Origin: Dyadobacter sp. CY343
Lineage (GTDB): Bacteria; Bacteroidota; Bacteroidia; Cytophagales; Spirosomataceae
Direction of reading: 5' to 3'
Length of the DNA: 64,000 bases
Assembly: GCF_021390335.1 (NCBI RefSeq)
Contig: NZ_JAJUXK010000001.1
Span: 1,116,001-1,180,000 of the forward strand
The notes beneath the pieces were generated by a model. It saw only the letters and a list, made by a program, of their open reading frames with translations. It was not told the DNA's origin and did not search any database. How positions within the stretch are numbered: the stretch's first letter is position 1; each line of letters starts with the position of its first letter. Positions 17,998-24,287 of the stretch are shown in pieces. Both the position numbers and the translations under genes were made by a program.

Positions 17998-18125
17998 ATG
18001 CTTGATTATCCGGCTGCGTAATTCTAGCAGGATAAAAGAAGAATTGCCGGTTTCACTTGATATAAATCCTTTCGGAAAGTATCTTTGTAAGGTTATTGCA
18101 GCTTGATTAATACTTGGTGAGCGAT
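17998..18125 (-). pseudogene. C-terminal stub of an unidentified protein
   Basis: The minus-strand frame SINQAAITLQRYFPKGFISS followed by SSFILLELRSRIIKHKI and a stop has protein-like composition and a natural C-terminus, but its upstream part runs into the hairpins at 18171-18239. I do not recognise the family. It may be the last piece of a deleted gene, or chance. Confidence 0.25.
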
Positions 18126-18170
18126 TCGGTGAGCAGAATTTTTGACATTTTACAAGTGATTGATATTTAG

Positions 18171-18205
18171 GAAGATCTGAGGGAGGTTCGACTCCCTGCA
18201 TCTTC
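18171..18205 (+). other. tRNA/tmRNA 3'-end-like mini-helix
   Basis: GAAGAT (18171-18176) pairs with ATCTTC (18200-18205) and encloses AGGGAG/CTCCCT around a GTTCGA loop. This resembles an acceptor stem stacked on a T arm, with the D and anticodon arms missing. The loop spacing is not quite canonical. A strong terminator follows at once. It could be the remnant of a tRNA or tmRNA gene that served as an integration site. Confidence 0.3.
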
Positions 18206-18209
18206 ACAA

Positions 18210-18242
18210 AATGCCGCTTCGGATTCCCGGAGCGGCATTTTT
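18210..18242. terminator. Rho-independent terminator, usable in both directions
   Basis: Nine-base perfect stem AATGCCGCT/AGCGGCATT with a 12-base loop, followed by a run of T on the plus strand and preceded by AAAA (TTTT on the minus strand). On the minus strand it lies just after the stop of the YefM-like gene. Confidence 0.7.
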
Positions 18243-18257
18243 GCATATAGAAACTGT

Positions 18258-18518
18258 TTACAGAATACCTGCCCATATATTTTTGAGATCGCGAATGGAA
18301 GTCACTCTTCCAGCCTTCACGTCCTCAATGCCCTCTTTAATGGCATTAAACACTTGCGGGTCCGAAAAAAAGACATCAGTTTCAGTACTTTCATCAATTG
18401 GCGTGAGTAAAACTGACTTTTTATTCTTTCCCCGGTGAATAATCACCCGTTCTTTTTCTGCAAGATCCAGATAATCCTTCTGCTTCCCCCGAAATTCCCG
18501 GGCTGATATGATTCTCAT
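18258..18518 (-). CDS. Orphan Phd/YefM-family antitoxin
   Basis: 86 residues beginning MRIISAREFRGKQKDYLDLA, the YefM/Phd DNA-binding fold, with the typical VIIHRGKNKKSVLLTPIDE strand pair and a variable C-terminal toxin-binding tail. In YefM-YoeB systems the antitoxin represses its own promoter and neutralises an RNase toxin encoded just downstream. Here no toxin follows; the next feature is a terminator 15 bases later. A TGTACA palindrome, the known core of YefM operators, lies directly upstream. The upstream flank is the broken end of the T5orf172 gene. Confidence 0.82.
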   Translation of the reverse strand: MRIISAREFRGKQKDYLDLAEKERVIIHRGKNKKSVLLTPIDESTETDVFFSDPQVFNAIKEGIEDVKAGRVTSIRDLKNIWAGIL

Positions 18519-19563
18519 CGGTGTACGAATTTGTGTACACGAAGGTAGGGCAATCGCCTAATTCGCGAATACGATCAATTGGTTCAAGTCTGCGAGTCAT
18601 GCCGATTTTAAAGACATTCTCACCGAAAGATCCAATGTTGGATATGATGTATACATGCCCTCGCTTCGTTTGCTGAGCCATTGAAAGTGCACGTTCTTTC
18701 TTTTCCCTTGCCAATGCTAATTCAATTTCCAACATCGCCACCTTATCATTCAATTTATCATATTCCACGCCTGTGACCAGGCCCATTTCTTTACGCGCTT
18801 TTTCAAGTGCTTTTAGGAAGGCAGCTTCTTGACGTTCGGCCTCCCGCTGTGCTTGCTCGAATTCTCTGCGCGCTTTTTCTTCCTCTCGTAATTCATCCTG
18901 AATTGGCCGCATGTTTTCTTTTTCTTGCTGCTTCTTCGCTTGATATTCGTATTCAAGAATTAACTCTTGTTCTTTAAGGTTTAAATATTCTAGTGTTAGC
19001 GAAATTTTGAAACCTTCACCCAATTTGTTTATATCATGATAGGATTTAGAAAGTCTTTCCTTCATTTGAATGATATTGTTCCATTTCACTTTCGAAATGA
19101 ATGCTGTACTTTCTCCATTGAAAGCTCGGAGCATTAGTTTTTTGAATCGGTTAACTATTACTTTTCCTTTGGAGGCGCTCCCTTCTACTGTCCAGTCAGC
19201 CGAACAAATCGCGGCACGGTCATATTTTATTAAATCCTTTTGCTTCTCAATAATATTTTTTTGAGTCTCCCGATACTCATCCGATTTTTCAAAATCATAT
19301 GTCGGCTCATATAATCCATACTCAATTAAATCCAGTTTCGACTCAAATAGAGCAATCTCTTTTTTAAGAGATGTGAATGTATCTAGACCTGCTCCATAAC
19401 CGTGACTTAGTTCACTCCGCTTTTTTTCTAGCTTACTTATTTCAAGGTGTTTTTGCCGAGCTTCTAGGTCGACATCTATAATCGGCCGATAATATTCGAG
19501 CTGTTCTTTTAAAGACTGTATTTCGGAAAGTTCTTTTTTCTTAAAGAAATCTAGGAGACCCAT
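18421..19563 (-). pseudogene. DUF4041/T5orf172 protein, 3' truncated and run into the antitoxin region
   Basis: Starts MGLLDFFKKKELSEIQSLKE, followed by the DUF4041 domain (about 90-190), a long coiled coil rich in E, K, R (about 190-290), and the start of a T5orf172 GIY-YIG-like domain (GHVYIISNIGSFGENVFKIG, then TRRLEPIDRIRELGD). About 50 further residues of that domain are expected, but after RELGD (near 18552) the frame enters the promoter and then the antitoxin gene in another frame. The native coding part is thus about 18552-19563. The role of these proteins is uncertain; they are common in phage and island DNA. Confidence 0.75.
18521..18540. promoter_or_regulatory. Putative YefM-type operator
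   Basis: GTGTAC (18521-18526) and the palindrome GTGTACAC (18533-18540) lie within 22 bases upstream of the antitoxin start. TGTACA is the established core of the YefM-YoeB operator in enteric bacteria. The close fit suggests autoregulation survives in this orphan gene. Confidence 0.55.
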
Positions 19564-19658
19564 ATGTATTGGGATGAGAGGGTTTGAAGAAGTCTAATAT
19601 AAATAATCAAATCAAAAAAATAATCCAAAATAAATGGTCAAATCAGAAACCAGGTCTC

Positions 19659-19817
19659 GCCGCAGAGCGGCTTCCTGTTTGTAGAAAATGGGTTTCCAAT
19701 TTACAGCAAAGGCCCCAGCGGGGCCTCCTAATAAATCGCCAAATTACAGGAGGCCCCGCTGGGGCCAAACAAATTATGTTCGATGTCTTTTCTACAAACA
19801 GGGAGCTCCTCCGGAGC
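19659..19817. repeat. Nested palindromic element (REP/BIME-like)
   Basis: A symmetrical 159-base structure. In the centre is a perfect 19-base inverted repeat (19711-19729 and 19748-19766; GGCCCCAGCGGGGCCTCCT and its complement). Outside that is a perfect 15-base inverted repeat (19674-19688 and 19788-19802; CCTGTTTGTAGAAAA and its complement). At each edge is a five-base hairpin with a three-base loop (19659-19671 and 19805-19817). A hairpin next to a GTAG-containing strand is the layout of REP sequences moved by RAYT transposases. It lies between the start of the T5orf172 gene and the end of the XRE gene. Confidence 0.75.
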
Positions 19818-19825
19818 GTTGTTGT

Positions 19826-20185
19826 TCAGCTATTCATTTCCCCCCAATCAACCGCTCCAACCGCCTCATCCTTCTCCTTCAACATCCGCTCATACAAAGC
19901 AATCTTCTCCTCGTGAAGTTGCATTAGTTTGTCAATTGGGTGGTAAATAGGATTATGAAAGACACCGTTAGCTACTGACGAATCGTGAAAGGTATTTGAT
20001 ATAATATTCACAGCCTGCTCCTCATCAAAATTCCGAATCGCCTCAGCTGGAATCTTCAAAATAGCCGCCACTTGCTCCAAAATATCCGAATCGATCTTTT
20101 CCTTCTGTTCAAGTAGAGAGTTTTTTTGCTGGTTCCAGTCTTCCCCGAGCTCAAACGCCAGCGCGTTTTGCTTCACGGACATCAT
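19826..20185 (-). CDS. XRE-type helix-turn-helix regulator, probably 5' truncated
   Basis: 119 residues. The beginning, VKQNALAFELGEDWNQQKNS, is the second half of an HTH_3 domain, continuing with LLEQKEKIDSDILEQVAAIL, a short helical linker, and a C-terminal coiled segment (LMQLHEEKIALYERMLKEKD). Upstream codons in frame read KRFRE, matching the expected RIRE helix, but a stop comes before any start. The first 20 or so residues of a normal family member are missing, and the DinB relic begins at that point on the other strand. It may be translated from the ATG pair at 20185 with a defective DNA-binding domain. Confidence 0.6.
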   Translation of the reverse strand: MMSVKQNALAFELGEDWNQQKNSLLEQKEKIDSDILEQVAAILKIPAEAIRNFDEEQAVNIISNTFHDSSVANGVFHNPIYHPIDKLMQLHEEKIALYERMLKEKDEAVGAVDWGEMNS

Positions 20186-20212
20186 TTCTCTGAAACGCTT
20201 CCTTTTTCTAAA

Positions 20213-20405
20213 ATGACCGAGATAGAAGTACTAGTCAACCAGACTTTACATGCCTATGAATGTGATCGAATCAAATGTTAACTGGCAAGTTGGACATCTG
20301 ATCGACTGGAATATCAAGCATACCGTGTACCACTGCGGACAGATTGGCATTCTGAGTCGGATAGTTGAGAAACGTTTCGATTTTGGGCTGCGATTGGCCC
20401 GGTAA
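20213..20405 (+). pseudogene. DinB-family relic with internal deletion
   Basis: A first piece (MTEIEVLVNQTLHAYE, from 20213) has the look of a DinB N-terminus. After a shift, a second frame (ATG at 20256) gives NVNWQVGHLI, which is the first-helix motif with a metal-ligand histidine. This joins directly to KHTVYHCGQIGILSRIVEKR and FDFGLR, the C-terminal helix with another histidine. The roughly 80 residues between are absent. The function would be a small metal-dependent transferase; it is surely dead. Confidence 0.55.
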
Positions 20406-20414
20406 GCTGGTCAA

Positions 20415-20753
20415 CTATGGATTCACCGTTTCGAGCTGAGAATGTTCTATTGTAATATTCACTGAACGCTCTCCCTTCGGCCGGGTCCGGTGGACGATGT
20501 TTTTGGGAATTGTGAAAAGTTGACCAGGAAGTAATTCGATGGTTTCTGTTTCAAGATCAATCAATAAGATACCTTCAACTGTCATAAACGTTTCGTCCGA
20601 ATTGGGATGATAATGCCAGTGATAACTTTCGGTCATTACACTTAGCCTGACAACATGGTCGTTCAATTCAGCTACCGTGAAATTTGCGTATCTGTCTGTT
20701 ATTGATCGGGTAATTTCGTTAATATCGATTGGGGTAAGTGGAGTTGTTTTCAT
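20415..20753 (-). CDS. Small cupin-fold protein
   Basis: About 112 residues from the ATG at 20753 (an upstream start at 20786 is possible but adds a weak extension). The first cupin motif HWHYHPNSDETF supplies two histidines and a glutamate, and the second, in IVHRTRPKGE, a further histidine, so the metal site appears complete. Single-domain cupins of this kind bind small metabolites or act as simple isomerases or dioxygenases; the substrate is not visible. It is a rare intact gene in the decayed region. Confidence 0.85.
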   Translation of the reverse strand: MKTTPLTPIDINEITRSITDRYANFTVAELNDHVVRLSVMTESYHWHYHPNSDETFMTVEGILLIDLETETIELLPGQLFTIPKNIVHRTRPKGERSVNITIEHSQLETVNP

Positions 20754-21005
20754 TAATGGTTTTTTGGAAAGGATTAAGTTTAGCAAAGAGGTACAAAACC
20801 CGCGCCTCAGCCAAGAACATAGCGTATGTCAACTACAAATAAACCCAAATAGTGTTTTCATGCGAACTGCATTTAAAATACTTTGCCAGGAGGATGTATC
20901 TTGGTAAATGCTATCCGCGAGATAATAAGGGACAAATAGAAACCACGATGATAAATTTCCGAGCAGCTACCATTGCTTTCAAACCCGACACTAGGTTTCT
21001 GATTT

Positions 21006-21278
21006 TTACGAACGATAAAAACCGTATATGATAAAGCCAACCAGTATTAATTCCGTGATCCATACAGTGCGCGTGTTTGAATGAGAGATTCGTCGAATCA
21101 GCCAGTGCCCCCCAAGGCATACAGCCATAATGAGTAGCCCAAGAACAATTTCAAGCGGATAGTCTCGCTTTTGGTCCGGTGTTCCATTAACCACATAAAA
21201 CAGTCCGTGCAAAATTTCGTAAAGGCCCAATAATGCTCCCAGCATCAGTGGAGTAATCCAGGTTAGTAATTTTCTCAA
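21006..21278 (-). CDS. Small three-helix membrane protein, unknown function
   Basis: 90 residues with three hydrophobic segments (LLTWITPLMLGALLGLYEIL; YPLEIVLGLLIMAVCLGGHW; VWITELILVGFIIYGFY). The apparent start is TTG, three bases after the stop of the VOC gene, so translation is probably coupled. No family recognised. From 20786 to 21005 I see no gene. Confidence 0.6.
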   Translation of the reverse strand: MRKLLTWITPLMLGALLGLYEILHGLFYVVNGTPDQKRDYPLEIVLGLLIMAVCLGGHWLIRRISHSNTRTVWITELILVGFIIYGFYRS

Positions 21279-21281
21279 TTC

Positions 21282-21686
21282 TCATTCTTGTAACGGACAC
21301 CCAATTTCCCAAATGTGCCCAAACGGATCTTTGAGCTTTCCAATTTTCCAATCTTCTTCAACCGTGACTGGACATATTTGGGTAGCTCCGGCCTTCAATG
21401 CATTAACGAATATTGTGTCGGGATCCGACGTTGTCAAAATCATGCGAACTGGCGATCCTCCTATTGTTGCGGGACTAAGATTGTTAAATTCCGGCTCCTC
21501 ATCCCCAATCCAGAAATCTGCATTGCCTATTCCAATTCTCGCATTTGTTCTACCGACATTGGTATACTTTTCCAATATAGTTGCACCAAATGCCGCTTCG
21601 TAGAAAGCGGCTGCGCCCAACGCATCGGTGACTACCAGGAACGGAGTAATGTTCAGTTTTATATGCGCGCTCATAATTGAATTCAA
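21282..21686 (-). CDS. VOC-family (glyoxalase/PhnB-like) protein
   Basis: 134 residues with the PhnB-type layout: LNITPFLVVTDALGAAAFYE at the start, a central LSPATIGGSPVRMILTTSD block, and the end motif LKDPFGHIWEIGC carrying the metal-ligand region. Such proteins bind small ligands or metals in a paired beta-alpha-beta-beta-beta fold. A start at the internal methionine five codons later (21674) is equally likely. It precedes the small membrane gene by three bases. Confidence 0.88.
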   Translation of the reverse strand: MNSIMSAHIKLNITPFLVVTDALGAAAFYEAAFGATILEKYTNVGRTNARIGIGNADFWIGDEEPEFNNLSPATIGGSPVRMILTTSDPDTIFVNALKAGATQICPVTVEEDWKIGKLKDPFGHIWEIGCPLQE

Positions 21687-21807
21687 AGATTTATTTCAAA
21701 TAATCACAAACTTGGTACCGACAGATTTTTTAGCAAGAGGAACGTCGAAATAGCCAAAAGTGATATTTTGCTCCTTTTACTTCCTTCCAATGTCCAATTG
21801 GAAAAGC

Positions 21808-21845
21808 CGGGGCTGAAACTTTAATGTTCCGGCCCCGGATTTTTA
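21808..21845. terminator. Rho-independent terminator, both directions
   Basis: Seven-base GC stem CCGGGGC (21808-21814) / GCCCCGG (21833-21839), with T runs on both sides as read from each strand. It lies between the end of the minus-strand utilization locus (21957) and the VOC gene, and would close that long transcript. The rest of 21687-21956 holds no gene that I recognise. Confidence 0.6.
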
Positions 21846-21956
21846 GTTGAAGTATTTTGGCCAAAGTTAGAATATCTAAGCGCGGCAATATGGTTCGCGT
21901 ATATATAGCAGCGTGTATAACACGTTTACAGTTGTCAGGCGACGATGCGGGACATC

Positions 21957-24254
21957 TCAATCCATTTTCAGATAATTTAAATCCCTTCTGAGAGTACGGT
22001 AAAGTTTTCTGTTCGCACCATCAAGGTTCGTTTTATACAGCTGCCAGCTATCATCAGTGAGCTCTTCCAGATGAAATTGATGGGCGGGATCCGCAAGTTC
22101 TTTTTTGAGCCAACGCGGAAACGCATTCGCAGCGCGGGCGTTTTCCCAGGTTCTGATAGCCTTAAAAATAGCGTCCTTTTGTGGGCAGCTTTCGACTTCT
22201 TTCTGGTCAAGTTTAAGGCTGTAAGTAGAGCCGATCCCTACCGAAATTGCTTGAATGTGCTCATATTCAGCGACGGTGGATTTTGCATTGACCGGGAAGT
22301 TTGCACCCATTCCGACTGGAAAAAAGTTGGCATAAGTTACGTCTCTCAGGTCTTTGCCCTGGCTGGTGGCACTGCCCCATTCCCTGGTTTCAACATCGTA
22401 AAGATTTTTTCCGCCACCCACATTCCAGATGCTCTGATAATGCCACGAGCCTTCTGACAAGGTAGATCCCGTGAAGCGAATATAGGGTACTCCAAGTTCG
22501 TTGGCCCTGTCAAACATTTTACGAAAAAACCGCTTGACGGAATAATAACCGTGGCCATTATTGAACAAAAACTCCTGACCGTCAAAATCATAGTATGCCA
22601 GTCCATTGATCTTGCATACGTCGGCATAGTATTCGGCTATTTTGTCCTGCAATTGCATGTTGGGAATGAGCCCGTCGTAGCCATAGTTGATCGTCACCTG
22701 CAATTTGTAAATGGTATCACCGGCTGCGTGACTGGATTCGGTGGTTTTCCAGTAGCCTCGTTTCACATTGAGCAGCCGGAACGGTGCTTTATCAGAAACC
22801 CCCATATAATAAATCAGCTCTTTGCCGATCTTGATCATATTTAGGTTCTTTGCATGACCTTCCCAGCTGGCTACTTCATCAAGATATTTGGGATCATTGA
22901 CAACAATGATCGTATCGCCGGGTGCGATACTTTTGACAAGCAATCGTTTTTGCTGGTAACATAAACTATCGCTGGGAACCGGGCTGGCGTCTTTGGTACC
23001 CGGTGCCAATGCGGTCGTGATGGGCGTTCGGCCGATGATCAATCCGGATTTTGCAGCCATTTCGGCAAATTCTTTGTGCGACTTATCACCAGCCGCCATT
23101 TTTAACGATTTCTTTTCAAAGTCTTTTCCGTCCAGATATCCCTCATTACCACGGTCGGGCCTGACAAAACCCTGATCATATAAGCTGATTGCTTTAAAGC
23201 CTAAACGATGGGTATAAGGTACAATGCTATCATATACCCCACCGACGGTCAGTGCGTCCGGCACAAATGCGGCCGGATCTTTTACCCATTTTCCGTTGAT
23301 CTTTGGATAAGGCAGGCCTTCCGATAGCACAATGTTTTGAACCACGTCCAGCAACGCTGTACTGTCCGGACTTCCCCAAAATCCAACCGAAGATCCGTGA
23401 TAATCTACCCCGGGCAATGGCTGCACTTCCTGATGGTTCGGTTTGTTAACCGCCATATTTGGAATCAGCGAAAAGTAAACCTCCCGCTTTGGTGCCCGGT
23501 CCCTCGAACTGTACGCAATGGAAATTCTACCCTGAGTATCGATCTGGGCTGCATTGCCGTATAAAATCCGGTAATAAGGTTCTTTATGCGCATAAAAGGC
23601 AACGTCATTGATACCATCACCACCAATCGGAAAAATCTGACCTTCGTGCAGGTGTGAAGGCAGCGGAAAGCGCTTTTTATCAGGACTATGGATGATATAT
23701 TGGAAAGGCGCCGCGTCGGCTATGGTTTCGGAAGTGCCGCCGAGGGTGTTATCGTTCAGCGCCAGCATGCCAATCGCATAATTGACTGCATCGCTGGTAT
23801 CCCGTGCTACCCCGATTATTTCGCCAAAAAGATTGGTAATATTGGTATGATAGGCACCCCACTGAATATTATCGATACCATTTCGGTGACCAAGCGATTG
23901 CAAAGTCAGTTTGAAATACTTTTTGTTAACAACCAATGCAACAGTAGCGACTGAACCGTTGGGATATTGCAGCACGAAAGTCCGTTTGGTCTTATTATAA
24001 ATCGCTTTCGTCGGCTGGTAATATTTCCCTTTTTTGCTATCGTAAAGAGAAAGCAATGGCGAGGGTTTGTCAGCCGGACTAAATTCCCGTTGGGAGCCCT
24101 TTCCGGTCACATTCTTCATACTCGTAATCCAGCCCTTATTGTTGATATGGATTTTAAAATAGTCGGTAGTAAAGTCATGCTGGGCATGACAGTACGGAGC
24201 AACTATTAACATTAATGCATTTAAAATAAGGGTTTTAAGGATCGGAAATTGCAT
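21957..24254 (-). CDS. Secreted large protein, probable TIM-barrel glycoside hydrolase of unknown family
   Basis: About 765 residues from the ATG at 24254, which starts a good signal peptide ending CHAQ. The N-terminal third is beta-rich (DYFKIHINNKGWITSMKNVT) as in many glycosidase sandwich domains. The later part has barrel-like segments, among them GLAYYDFDGQEFLFNNGHGY, whose acidic residues are candidates for catalysis, and VPYIRFTGSTLSEGSW. I do not recognise a named family. It is the last gene of the minus-strand utilization locus, 30 bases after the next enzyme, which supports a role in glycan breakdown. Confidence 0.7.
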   Translation of the reverse strand: MQFPILKTLILNALMLIVAPYCHAQHDFTTDYFKIHINNKGWITSMKNVTGKGSQREFSPADKPSPLLSLYDSKKGKYYQPTKAIYNKTKRTFVLQYPNGSVATVALVVNKKYFKLTLQSLGHRNGIDNIQWGAYHTNITNLFGEIIGVARDTSDAVNYAIGMLALNDNTLGGTSETIADAAPFQYIIHSPDKKRFPLPSHLHEGQIFPIGGDGINDVAFYAHKEPYYRILYGNAAQIDTQGRISIAYSSRDRAPKREVYFSLIPNMAVNKPNHQEVQPLPGVDYHGSSVGFWGSPDSTALLDVVQNIVLSEGLPYPKINGKWVKDPAAFVPDALTVGGVYDSIVPYTHRLGFKAISLYDQGFVRPDRGNEGYLDGKDFEKKSLKMAAGDKSHKEFAEMAAKSGLIIGRTPITTALAPGTKDASPVPSDSLCYQQKRLLVKSIAPGDTIIVVNDPKYLDEVASWEGHAKNLNMIKIGKELIYYMGVSDKAPFRLLNVKRGYWKTTESSHAAGDTIYKLQVTINYGYDGLIPNMQLQDKIAEYYADVCKINGLAYYDFDGQEFLFNNGHGYYSVKRFFRKMFDRANELGVPYIRFTGSTLSEGSWHYQSIWNVGGGKNLYDVETREWGSATSQGKDLRDVTYANFFPVGMGANFPVNAKSTVAEYEHIQAISVGIGSTYSLKLDQKEVESCPQKDAIFKAIRTWENARAANAFPRWLKKELADPAHQFHLEELTDDSWQLYKTNLDGANRKLYRTLRRDLNYLKMD

Positions 24255-24287
24255 GTCAATCATGTAATGTAAATAAAAGTTAACGCA

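Noticed and set aside
18171..18205. A complete tRNA gene
   Set aside because: No D arm or anticodon arm can be placed upstream and the T-loop spacing is off, so it is reported only as a tRNA-like remnant.
17989..18276. A 95-codon minus-strand frame crossing the hairpins
   Set aside because: It spans the terminator and the tRNA-like helix; only its last 40 residues look protein-like, and these are listed as a stub.
19659..19817. A CRISPR repeat or IS end
   Set aside because: There is one symmetrical palindromic unit, with no spacer-separated direct repeats and no transposase frame next to it.
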